Assembly: GCA_016284295.1 (NCBI GenBank)
Contig: JAEEOP010000018.1
Coordinates: 1-39,020 of the forward strand
Source: Methanomassiliicoccaceae archaeon
GTDB taxonomy: Archaea; Thermoplasmatota; Thermoplasmata; Methanomassiliicoccales; Methanomethylophilaceae
Length of the DNA: 39,020 bases
Direction: 5' to 3'
In this document: positions 32,527-39,020 of the stretch, in pieces
Layout: every line of letters begins with the position of its first letter
Numbering within the stretch: position 1 is the stretch's first letter
Position numbers and translations under genes: made by a program
Notes under the pieces: model-generated
The model's database searches: none
What the model was told of the DNA's origin: nothing
What the model saw: the letters and a program-made list of their open reading frames with translations, nothing else

Positions 32527-34158
32527 TCATCTCTTCTGGATCGCAAGCATCTGAGGATGCCTGTTGACGACCGCAGCTACGTCTATCGCCCTTATCTGAG
32601 CATGGTGCATGCCGGTGCCGCTGTCCTTTGCGTCATCGGTCTCTCTAAGCATCGCTATTGCCGCGTTGCAGGTCTCCAGCATGTTCCTGGACCCGTCCAT
32701 GAGGTCCTTCATCACTGCGATGGCATCGGCCACGGTGCTAGTCTGAGAAATATCGTAAAGGGCTGCTACGGGCACGTGGACCTTGAACTCGCCTATCTCT
32801 ATGGTCCTAATCTCCTGGGCCACGACGTTGACGTCCCTGTGACCCTTCTCGAAGACCATCCCCTTGGAAACTGGCGACCTCTCTATCGGCCTGCGGTACT
32901 CCGCGGTGAGAGGCTTCCTCTCCACGTCGATACCCTTGACTTTCATCCCTTCCACGAGCAAGACGTTGTCCGCGGCCCTTATGACGGATTCGTCACCGGA
33001 TACGACCATCAGTGAGATTCCATTAGCAGCCATGGATCCGGCCAACTCGGACACTGATACCATCGATTCCTCTCCCAGGAACGATCTTCTGAGGACGCAA
33101 GGGTTGGAGTACTCCTCATCCATCAGGATCAGCTCGGAGCCCATCTCCACCGCCTCGGATATCGACAGGAGCTCGGACATCGGGGAAGATACGAACTCCC
33201 TCTTCGCCGCGGACGTGTCCTCGAACTCTGCGGAGTTCTCGACGAACATCGATATGTCCACGGAATCCGCCGGGCGGTTGGGCTCTGCGATGACGTAGGC
33301 CGCATCAGGGGATGTGACCACATATTCCCTTCCGTCGCCGGGGATGTGCGCGTAGACGCCCGACAGGATCGAATCGAGCAGTGTGGACTTCCCGCTCCTG
33401 CTCGGCCCGGATATGACTGTGAATCCCTTGGGAATGCCCATTCCCTGGATCGAGTCGCCGTAGGGCACCTCGAACGTCACCCTGAACCTCTGGTCGGACT
33501 CGAAAGGCACGGCATCGACCATCGGGGCCATGTCGTCCTCGCGTCTCGGAAGGATGGAGCCATCAGCGATGAATGCGACGAGCCCCTTCTCCTTCAATTG
33601 GGACCTTATGTACTCCGCATTCTCATAGGTCTGCAGATGGTTGTAGACCTTGGACTGCTTGTATGCGGAGTAGTACAATGATTCTGAGATGATCGTCTTG
33701 ATCCTCTCTATCAGGAGGTTCATCGCCGCCGCGCTGACCTTGTTGCCGTCCGCGGGAAGATCGGCGGTGAAGCGGGCCTCCACATAGTACTGCGTGATCC
33801 TGATGCTCCCCCTCTCCAGGATCTCCTGGCCGGGACGGGGGATGAACACCTCCCCTCCGGAGGTCTTCGGTATAGGTGAACGTGCATGCGTGCGGGCTGA
33901 CTCCCTGAAGCGCCTGGCGATGAGGTCCCTGAGGGCGATCTCCCTCAGCTTGGTGTCGTACATGTCCGCCGGGAACCCCGCCTTCTTCATCGGGACCCTG
34001 ATGCGGATGTTCGTATGGCCCATCCTGTCGTTCTGGATGTCGTCGAAGATGAGCTCGAAATCGTCGAAAACGAAATTGTTCTGAATGCCCTTGTACTTCT
34101 GGAAGGGTTTTCCATCGGCATTCTTGAGAGTCTTGAAGAGGATCTCTTCGGATGCCAT
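32527..34158 (-). CDS. ABC-class ATPase (COG3044-like)
   Basis: This 543-residue protein resembles the predicted ATPases of the ABC class (COG3044), widespread and poorly understood. The N-terminal domain has the FDDFELIFDDIQNDRMG and GQEILERGSIRITQYYVEAR patterns of the family. The Walker A is ISGPSRSGKSTLLDSILSGV, followed by the family's YAHIPGDGREYVVTSPDA. LILMDEEYSNPCVLRR takes the Walker B position. No membrane segments are seen, so it is cytosolic and not a transporter. It lies 13 bp after the Lys/Pro/Ala-tailed gene, probably in one transcript. Stop TGA. Confidence 0.8.
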   Translation of the reverse strand: MASEEILFKTLKNADGKPFQKYKGIQNNFVFDDFELIFDDIQNDRMGHTNIRIRVPMKKAGFPADMYDTKLREIALRDLIARRFRESARTHARSPIPKTSGGEVFIPRPGQEILERGSIRITQYYVEARFTADLPADGNKVSAAAMNLLIERIKTIISESLYYSAYKQSKVYNHLQTYENAEYIRSQLKEKGLVAFIADGSILPRREDDMAPMVDAVPFESDQRFRVTFEVPYGDSIQGMGIPKGFTVISGPSRSGKSTLLDSILSGVYAHIPGDGREYVVTSPDAAYVIAEPNRPADSVDISMFVENSAEFEDTSAAKREFVSSPMSELLSISEAVEMGSELILMDEEYSNPCVLRRSFLGEESMVSVSELAGSMAANGISLMVVSGDESVIRAADNVLLVEGMKVKGIDVERKPLTAEYRRPIERSPVSKGMVFEKGHRDVNVVAQEIRTIEIGEFKVHVPVAALYDISQTSTVADAIAVMKDLMDGSRNMLETCNAAIAMLRETDDAKDSGTGMHHAQIRAIDVAAVVNRHPQMLAIQKR

Positions 34159-34171
34159 CTGGGAAACCTCT

Positions 34172-34648
34172 TCAGCGGAACTTACTGTACCTGTCCAGCA
34201 ACTTGCAGATCTTGTCGTACTCGTCCTTGGAGAGGTCGTCAGCGTCGAGGAAGGTCTTCGCGAACTCCTTCGCGGCCTTCGTGGAGATACGGGATGCCTT
34301 CGCGATGACCGATGCGAGGAACGATGATGCCTTCGCAGGATCCATCCTTGAAGCGGACAGGATCTCGTTCATGTCGTACTTGAAGGGGGCCAGCTTGTGC
34401 GTGTTCAGCATCGACTGCTTCTTGGTCGATTCCTTCGTCTTCACAGGCTTGTTCTTCTTGGGACCCTTGTCGCCGCCGTACGAACTGCCGGTCTGGGGGA
34501 CAGGCTTCTGTACAGTCTTCTGTACCGGCTTCTGTCCGGTCTTCTGGGCAGGCTTCTGCGCGGGCTTCGACGCCGGTTTGGTCGCCGGTTTGGTCGCCGG
34601 CTTCTGTGCGGGCTTTGCGGGCCTTGTCTTTTCTGTATCTCCAGGCAA
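34172..34648 (-). CDS. Lys/Pro/Ala-tailed small helical protein
   Basis: A 158-residue protein of unknown family. Residues 9-54 are a low-complexity tail of KPA(T/Q/S) and QK(P/T)V repeats. Residues 60-80 are a basic linker, and residues about 85-158 look helical (DMNEILSASRM, ASSFLASVIAKASRISTKAA, DEYDKICKLLDRY). The tail resembles histone H1-type or nucleic-acid-binding tails by composition only. The start is TTG, with GGAG about nine bases upstream and a TATA box about 40 bp upstream; no ATG precedes the conserved part. It is the first gene of a pair with the ABC-class ATPase. Stop TGA. Confidence 0.65.
   Translation of the reverse strand: MPGDTEKTRPAKPAQKPATKPATKPASKPAQKPAQKTGQKPVQKTVQKPVPQTGSSYGGDKGPKKNKPVKTKESTKKQSMLNTHKLAPFKYDMNEILSASRMDPAKASSFLASVIAKASRISTKAAKEFAKTFLDADDLSKDEYDKICKLLDRYSKFR
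34499..34624 (-). repeat. Degenerate 12-bp repeats encoding KPAx units
   Basis: The DNA here is a run of imperfect 12-base units coding K-P-A-T, K-P-A-S, K-P-A-Q and related tetrapeptides (residues 9-50). Two adjacent units at about 34575-34599 are nearly identical, so slippage can change the copy number. Confidence 0.7.
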
Positions 34649-34683
34649 GAGTATAACTCCGTTGGACGTCGAAAAGTGCTTTA

Positions 34684-34695
34684 CCTATATAAATA
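34684..34695 (-). promoter_or_regulatory. TATA box of the Lys/Pro/Ala-tailed protein gene
   Basis: The minus strand reads TATTTATATAGG, about 40 bp before the TTG start at 34648. Confidence 0.55.
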
Positions 34696-34744
34696 CGCTA
34701 TTATAAAGCCAAACTTTTCACAGATGTGCACGGAATTCGCGAGT

Positions 34745-34826
34745 GCGGGGGATGGGATTCGAACCCATGAACCACTAAGGACTGGATCTTAAGTCCAGCG
34801 CCTTTGGCCAACTCGGCTACCCCCGC
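34745..34826 (-). tRNA. tRNA-Leu (anticodon UAA)
   Basis: This 82-base class II tRNA is on the minus strand. The acceptor GCGGGGG pairs with CCCCCGC read from the two ends, the D arm has AGCCGAGTTGGCCAAAGGC, the anticodon stem-loop is CTGGA-CTTAAGA-TCCAG (anticodon TAA), a variable arm follows, and the T loop has GGTTCGAATCC. CCA is not encoded. No intron. Confidence 0.96.
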
Positions 34827-34847
34827 CTGAGTGTCAATCGTATCATG

Positions 34848-34857
34848 GTTAATAAAG
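34848..34857 (-). promoter_or_regulatory. TATA box of tRNA-Leu
   Basis: The minus strand reads CCTTTATTAA, about 27 bp before the tRNA 5' end at 34826. Confidence 0.55.
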
Positions 34858-34903
34858 GGTACACGGTCACTGTCGGCCGTTCATACCAGCATATGAGAAA
34901 TAC

Positions 34904-35317
34904 ATGCATGCCAATCACTTAGCGATGGCCTACAGGATACCCAGGGACGATGATGTTTCGAAGGCGATAGACAACTGCCTCACCCGCTCACCCAGGGTCA
35001 AGTCGCTCAAGGTTCTGACCGACCTCGTCCAGACTGAGCTCCTGTGCATCGACGAGGGGTACCGCGTGAGCGGCGAGCGCATCAGGCGCGTGGGCATCAA
35101 AAAGGGACTTTTCGACCTGGAGATCAGGTATGCGCATACCAACAGGACCGTCCCCTACGAGAGGTGCCCGGTATGCAGGAACAAGCTGGAATCCGTGAGG
35201 AACAGGACCCTTGACTGGAAGACCGTGGAGCTGTCCCGCGACTGCAAGGTGTGCGGCTATTCGGCGAAGGCGGATGCCGGCAGGCCCGCCAGGTACATCA
35301 TCACCAGAAGGAACTGA
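34904..35317 (+). CDS. Hypothetical protein: helical (HTH-like) domain plus Zn ribbon
   Basis: This 137-residue protein (130 if the ATG at 34925 is the start) is of unknown family. The N-terminal part is helical and resembles a small winged-helix (SKAIDNCLTR, SLKVLTDLVQTELLCID, VSGERIRRVGIKKG). The C-terminal part has four cysteines in CPVCRNKL and CKVCGYSAK, a Zn ribbon. This suggests a nucleic-acid-binding protein. Its TGA is followed one base later by the ATG of the next gene. Confidence 0.7.
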   Translation: MHANHLAMAYRIPRDDDVSKAIDNCLTRSPRVKSLKVLTDLVQTELLCIDEGYRVSGERIRRVGIKKGLFDLEIRYAHTNRTVPYERCPVCRNKLESVRNRTLDWKTVELSRDCKVCGYSAKADAGRPARYIITRRN

Positions 35318-35318
35318 C

Positions 35319-35585
35319 ATGGACCGCATCGCCGATCTGAAGAGGGCGGAGCAGCTGCTCAACGAGGCGGCGGACCTCATCGATTCCTCGCTCAGGATGT
35401 CCGGCATGGAATCGCGTACCGGCGACAGCACGGAAACGATCAGGAGGATCGCCTCCGATAAAGATGATGCAGGCAGCCTCCGCAACATCATCCTGGACAT
35501 GGAGTACCGCGAGAGGGAGCAGCCCTTATGGACACAGCCCCTTACATCCCCCAAGCATCAGTTCGAATTGAAGAAGGACGAATGA
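35319..35585 (+). CDS. Small acidic helical protein
   Basis: An 88-residue protein of unknown function. It is mostly helical and charged (ADLKRAEQLLNEAADLID, TETIRRIASDKDD). It starts one base after the upstream stop and is probably co-translated with the HTH/Zn-ribbon gene, so the two may act together. The codon use matches its neighbours. No family recognised. Stop TGA. Confidence 0.65.
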   Translation: MDRIADLKRAEQLLNEAADLIDSSLRMSGMESRTGDSTETIRRIASDKDDAGSLRNIILDMEYREREQPLWTQPLTSPKHQFELKKDE

Positions 35586-35699
35586 CCGTCCTTTGATGTT
35601 CAAGAACAGGAGGCCGTGAGGCCACTTTGTCAGGTTTATCGTTGGAGCCTCCGAGATGGTGAATGATGCCTGCATCCGCTCCGACACCAAACGCGAAGG

Positions 35700-35706
35700 T
35701 ATATGA
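35700..35706 (+). promoter_or_regulatory. TATA-like element before the ACT/Cdh-like operon
   Basis: TATATGA lies about 37 bp before the ATG at 35741. A weak GAAGGG ribosome-binding site lies between them. Confidence 0.45.
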
Positions 35707-35740
35707 CGGGCGAGGGTGTTAGGGTGCTGAAGGGTCTCCG

Positions 35741-36649
35741 ATGAAGATTTGGGAATTCGCGAAAGTAAATGGATCGTCCATCAAGGTGGACAATTGGATC
35801 TCGGACACGATAGGCATAGTGGACGGGGGATGCGTGTACAGCACCCTCTTCAAACACCCGGCCCAGGGACCCAAGGATTATGAGATCATGCTCTCCATGT
35901 TCCCTCAGGAGAACTACCGCACCCTCACCCACATCACGATGTACCTCGACGATGTGCCAGGCTCCAGTGCTCAGGCCGCTCATTTCCTGGCCGAGAAGGA
36001 CATCAACATCCTCAACTCCGTATCGCTCAACGGCATCTCCGACACGGTCATCGTGTGGAAGCTGATGGCGGACATGAACTTCGCCGGCGAAGGGGAGCTC
36101 CTGCTCGAGGACTTCAGGAACCTCAAGGACAACGGCGACCCCTCGGTCTCCAAAATCAAGAGGATCGAACTCAAGCCGGCAGAGGTCGGAAGGCTGTTCA
36201 AGGGCAAGGTCGACGAGGCCGGCAAGGAGGAGATCAGGCGCGGATACCCCACCACGATCAAGAACGGATGCTTCGACATAGCCGAGGTCTACGGGGACAT
36301 CCTCCCGGACCTGGACGGAAAGAACGTCCTCATCACCATGGATGCGGACTCGTGGATATGCTCCATCACGCTGTTCAAGGAAGAGACCAAGCTCGTCAAG
36401 GTCGGCCTGGAGATCCCGGACTGCCCCGGAAGCATCACGCAGGCCCTCAGCGTCATCGCCGACTGGAACGTGAACCTCATCTCGGTGTTCAGCAAGGTCA
36501 AGATCTGCTACGAGACCATGAGCCTGGAGCTGGTCATGGATGTCTGCAAGAGCAACAAGACCGCCTCCGAAATCAGGGACCTGCTTCCGACATGCCTCGA
36601 GAAGCTCAACGGCATATTCGTGCTCAAAGAGTTCGTAGAACTCATGTGA
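35741..36649 (+). CDS. Protein with two ACT domains
   Basis: This 302-residue protein shows two ACT-like regulatory domains. One is at about 65-112 (ITMYLDDVPGSSAQAAHFLA, DINILNSVSL). The other is at about 224-270 (VGLEIPDCPGSITQALSVIA, VNLISVFSKV), with the ligand-loop glycine present in both. The DxPGS start of each domain is the usual amino-acid-binding turn. No catalytic domain is seen, so a small-molecule sensor or regulator is likely. It is four bases upstream of a CdhD-like gene and probably regulates or accompanies that pathway. Stop TGA. Confidence 0.75.
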   Translation: MKIWEFAKVNGSSIKVDNWISDTIGIVDGGCVYSTLFKHPAQGPKDYEIMLSMFPQENYRTLTHITMYLDDVPGSSAQAAHFLAEKDINILNSVSLNGISDTVIVWKLMADMNFAGEGELLLEDFRNLKDNGDPSVSKIKRIELKPAEVGRLFKGKVDEAGKEEIRRGYPTTIKNGCFDIAEVYGDILPDLDGKNVLITMDADSWICSITLFKEETKLVKVGLEIPDCPGSITQALSVIADWNVNLISVFSKVKICYETMSLELVMDVCKSNKTASEIRDLLPTCLEKLNGIFVLKEFVELM

Positions 36650-36653
36650 TATC

Positions 36654-37487
36654 ATGGAACTCCCGAGGACCTCACGCTCCTACGGATCAGAGATAGAGGA
36701 GCTCATCGTCGGCAAAGGCGATTACATCATTGGAGGCGCCCGCAGCCCCCCGTTCCTGGAGCTGGACAACGCGAGGAACCGCAGGCCCGTCATCTTCGGG
36801 GAGGCCTACGATGATTTGGGACTCTACAACGAATCGGCAGCCTCCATGTTCTCCGGCCGCCAGAACGACATCGAGGAATGGGCGGTCATGTGGAAGGAGC
36901 TGGGCGCCGACGGCATATGCCTGAGGCTCACCAGACCAGACTCCCAAGAACTGGTCAAGCGCATAGCTGACAGGACCAGGATCCCCGTGATGGTCTCCGC
37001 AGATACGGACATCCTCAAAAAGACCGCGTCCGAAGTAGACGATTCCATCCTCATCCTATATTGCAGGGACGAGGCTCAGAGCCTGGAGATGTCCTCATAC
37101 TCCAACAATCACATACTGGTCGCCAACTGTGGCGACACCGATCCGCAGACCCTCTGTAGACGCATGCAGGAGCTTGGTGCCAGCAACATCATCGTGGACC
37201 TCGGCAAAGGGAAGATGGGGCCGTCCTTCAAGACCCTCAGGTCGAGGATCTCCTCCTACCGCATGGACGGTCTGAACGGTGTGCCGGACTCGCAACACAA
37301 CATAATCTGCGATGCCACGCCCTCGTGGGACGAGCACGGCCACGACGTTACCGCGAGGAAGGCATCGATGATCGAGGCCATGACCGCGCTGGGTGCGATG
37401 ATGGCCGGAGCCGACGTGATCGTCGTGAAAGGCCCCGGAGCCGCCGACATGGCGCGCGTGTACGGGGAGGAGCTGGCGGACCTATGA
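36654..37487 (+). CDS. CdhD-like TIM-barrel protein (CODH/ACS delta-subunit-like)
   Basis: This 277-residue protein resembles the TIM-barrel small subunit (CdhD/AcsD) of the corrinoid iron-sulfur protein of acetyl-CoA synthase. It has the opening GGARSPPFLELDNARNRRPV, then WAVMWKELGADGICLRLTRP, IPVMVSADTDILKKTASEVD, ILVANCGDTDPQTLCRRM and IIVDLGKGKMGP. It is shorter than CdhD (over 350 residues in complete systems) and no other CODH/ACS subunit is nearby. The assignment rests on motif order only. Its TGA overlaps the ATG of the CdhE-like gene. Confidence 0.65.
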   Translation: MELPRTSRSYGSEIEELIVGKGDYIIGGARSPPFLELDNARNRRPVIFGEAYDDLGLYNESAASMFSGRQNDIEEWAVMWKELGADGICLRLTRPDSQELVKRIADRTRIPVMVSADTDILKKTASEVDDSILILYCRDEAQSLEMSSYSNNHILVANCGDTDPQTLCRRMQELGASNIIVDLGKGKMGPSFKTLRSRISSYRMDGLNGVPDSQHNIICDATPSWDEHGHDVTARKASMIEAMTALGAMMAGADVIVVKGPGAADMARVYGEELADL

Positions 37488-38122
37488 TAGCACTAACGAT
37501 CTCCGACCTCATGGATGCGGACATGGCGGTCCTCCGCCTGTCGGAACTCAGGAAGAGGGTCTGCGACCACGGCGTCCCCGAAGCGGTCTGCATAAGGAAC
37601 GACAGCTTCTCGGACGAACCCTTCGTGACCATGACGGAACTTATAGGGACAATATGGGACGGCGTCCTGATCCTGGAGACGTCCGACCCGTCCATCGCAT
37701 CCAAGGCGCTGGTCCGCGTGATGGGCCGCAGGCCGATCCTGCTGGGAGCGACCGCGGACAACATCGATCAGTTCTCGATGACCGCCACGCTCTTCGACTG
37801 CCCCCTGTGCGTCAGCGCAGAGAGGCTGGAGGACCTCATGGACCTGTCCGCGAAGGCCTCATCGCTGGGGGTAGAGAACATCCTCCTGGACCCGATGATG
37901 AGGAACATGAAGCAATGCCTGGAGGTCTGCACGGACCTTCAGCGCCTGTCTGAAAGGATGCCTGATGCCGACCATCCAGTGATGGTCAGGACCTGGTCAG
38001 GAGAGTACGCCATGACGATGGCGGCCGTGTCCATCCTGTCGGGCGATGCGGTGGTCGTCACAGACGACCTGGACGAGGACAGCTGCGAGACCCTCGGGGT
38101 GCTCCAGGAATCTGTGAGATGA
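37484..38122 (+). CDS. CdhE-like TIM-barrel protein (CODH/ACS gamma-subunit-like)
   Basis: This 212-residue protein resembles the central TIM barrel of CdhE/AcsC, the large subunit of the corrinoid iron-sulfur protein. It has PILLGATADNIDQFSMTATL, DCPLCVSAERLEDLMDL, LGVENILLDPMMRNMKQCLE and MVRTWSGEYAMTMAAVSIL. The family's N-terminal 4Fe-4S domain and C-terminal B12-binding domain are missing, so it is about half the usual length. The ATG at 37484 overlaps the upstream stop (ATGA). Stop TGA. Confidence 0.65.
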   Translation: MIALTISDLMDADMAVLRLSELRKRVCDHGVPEAVCIRNDSFSDEPFVTMTELIGTIWDGVLILETSDPSIASKALVRVMGRRPILLGATADNIDQFSMTATLFDCPLCVSAERLEDLMDLSAKASSLGVENILLDPMMRNMKQCLEVCTDLQRLSERMPDADHPVMVRTWSGEYAMTMAAVSILSGDAVVVTDDLDEDSCETLGVLQESVR

Positions 38123-38126
38123 TACG

Positions 38127-38690
38127 TTGCACATCTCGAGATACACCAGGATCGACACTGTGACCGTCCCGGACTAGTTCATGTCCGTGATAACAGTGTC
38201 ATCGGACGGACCAGAGATAGATGCGGAGACGATAAGGGCCGGACTGGAGAAGGACAGGGAATCCCTTGACTACCTGGCAGTAGCCTCGGACACGGATCCG
38301 CTGGATTTTCCGGACCTCTACAAGGCGATCAAATCCGTAAGGCCCCGCGGACTGGATGTCCTGATAATCACTGGCGGGCACGACCCTCAGGTCCTGGACG
38401 ACACGGTGGGAGCAGGTTACGCCCATGCCGCCGACCTCCTGCTCGGAAGGGAGACCACCGAGGAGCAATTGGAGTGCCTGTCGATCCTTAGGGACAACAA
38501 ATGCAAGTTCGCCCTGACAGTGAACGCATCCGAGCACGACGAGGATTCCCTCAAGACCTTAGCGGAGAGATGCGGCAAATGCGCCATGTTCATCCTCAAG
38601 CAGGACAGAAAACATCCTGTGGATGCCAACAACATGTCCAAACTCACGGCTGCGGCCAAGAAGAGCAGCTGGAATGTCAAAGTGATATGA
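38127..38690 (+). CDS. Unknown protein of the Cdh-like operon, probable UAG-containing N terminus
   Basis: From the ATG at 38181 this is a 169-residue protein of unknown family, with alpha/beta character (LDVLIITGGHDPQVLDD, RETTEEQLECLSILRDNKCK, FALTVNASEHDEDSLKTLAE, CGKCAMFILKQD). Upstream, the same frame stays open back to a TTG at 38127, four bases after the previous stop, except for one TAG (38175-38177). The 15 codons after the TTG end in G or C in 13 cases, like real genes here and unlike intergenic DNA. I therefore favour a 187-residue protein with UAG as codon 17, an inference weaker than for CbiE and FolP. Stop TGA. Confidence 0.6.
38175..38177 (+). other. In-frame UAG near the start of the last gene
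   Basis: The frame reads GTC CCG GAC TAG TTC ATG TCC GTG. It is decoded only if the gene starts upstream of the ATG at 38181. Confidence 0.5.
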
Positions 38691-39020
38691 ACCTGATTAC
38701 CATCGGCACACCGTCAACTGATACGTCTTCTCTTGTTATCCGATGCCAGATGGTTAAGCCGATGTGTATTCCGAATTCGATCCTGGCAGTTATCAAAGTT
38801 AGTATATAAACCACTTTGATAAAACTGTAGTTAAAAAAGTTGTTTATATACTCGGTTTGACAAAAAACGATGGATTGGGGAATGTTCACCTCCTGGATTA
38901 TCGCAAAAGCTAAAATCGAAATATCATAGATTTCTGGTCACCGTGAGAGCAAACTGTTTGCTGTTAGAGAACCCGTACACGATGATAGCTGATAGACGAA
39001 CAGATGAAAGATGTCAGCCA
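38691..39020. other. Gene-free stretch with inverted-repeat, promoter-like sequences
   Basis: No convincing coding region. GTATATAAAC (about 38802-38811) is the exact reverse complement of GTTTATATAC (about 38842-38851), giving a TATA-like box on each strand pointing outward. TATCAAAG and CTTTGATA flank the first box as a perfect 8-bp inverted repeat. Rightward transcription would begin near 38870, where an ATG opens a short frame (19 codons, TAG, 20 codons, TGA at 38990); its codon use is not gene-like. Past 38980, motifs such as GATGATAG and CTGA resemble C/D boxes, but the window ends there. Confidence 0.5.

Noticed and set aside
34499-34624. CRISPR-like or tandem repeat array.
   Set aside because: The repetition is in-frame coding of KPAx units inside a protein, without spacers.
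35680-35740. A frame upstream of the ACT-domain gene (from an ATG near 35665) runs in phase into it through one TAG.
   Set aside because: Third-position GC is only about half, unlike genes here; a TATA-like box sits inside it; no family similarity. Probably leader DNA.

Overview
The window is archaeal. It carries RpoN/Rpb10, eL18, uL13 and uS9 in one cluster, RadA, geranylgeranylglyceryl phosphate synthase, an archaellin/prepilin-type peptidase and a TrmG10-type tRNA methyltransferase. BRE/TATA-like promoters lie about 25 bp before starts or tRNA 5' ends, and several transcripts look leaderless. The GC-rich coding style, the complete anaerobic cobalamin branch, an HdrD-like protein and, above all, the behaviour of UAG point to the Methanomassiliicoccales (probably Methanomethylophilaceae), which make pyrrolysine. 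No mcr or pyl gene lies in the window, so this assignment is an inference.

The main observation is that UAG appears to be a sense codon. Of 45 protein genes called, 43 end in TGA and one (radA) in TAA. The only gene that reaches a TAG at its end, cbiA, has TGA as the very next codon. In two conserved enzymes a TAG interrupts the reading frame inside a recognisable domain, and the family sequence resumes in the same frame just after it: CbiE inside a CbiJ-CbiE-CbiT fusion (TAG at 3721-3723), and dihydropteroate synthase FolP (TAG at 15177-15179), where the Arg-x-His motif of the active site lies beyond the TAG. A third gene, at 38127-38690, has a coding-like N-terminal extension containing a TAG.

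Layout. 1-66: tRNA-Pro(GGG), cut by the window edge. 156-1553 (-): rpl18e-rpl13-rps9-rpoN. 1652-7132 (-): cbiD-cbiG-cbiJET-cbiA, diverging from 7210-10856 (+): cbiL-cbiF-cbiH-cbiC-cbiK. Together these cover every step from sirohydrochlorin to cob(II)yrinate a,c-diamide. 10919-12517 (-): MscS-type channel. 12627-14205 (+): TIM-barrel protein and 6-phospho-3-hexuloisomerase. 14107-14834 (-): a ubiquitin-like protein and a possible JAB/MPN-like partner. 14918-15121 (+): small Zn-ribbon membrane protein. 15087-18226 (-): larA-hdrD-like-folP. 18346-20275 (+): thiL-amrS. 20265-21074 (-): archaellin/prepilin peptidase, diverging from a second MscS channel (21126-22766). 22898-29176 (+): lysine operon lrp-dapA-(eroded dapB)-lysC-lysA-dapF-dapL. 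29379-32526 (+): radA, trmG10, GGGP synthase and a Zn-ribbon protein. 32527-34648 (-): an ABC-class ATPase and a Lys/Pro/Ala-tailed protein. 34745-34826 (-): tRNA-Leu(UAA). 34904-35585 (+): two small proteins. 35741-38690 (+): an ACT-domain protein, lone CdhD-like and CdhE-like TIM barrels, and the UAG-containing protein. 38691-39020 has promoter-like inverted repeats but no clear gene.

No IS element, CRISPR array, integrase or prophage gene was recognised. The density, short overlaps (ATGA/TTGA/GTGA) and even codon use look like chromosomal core sequence.
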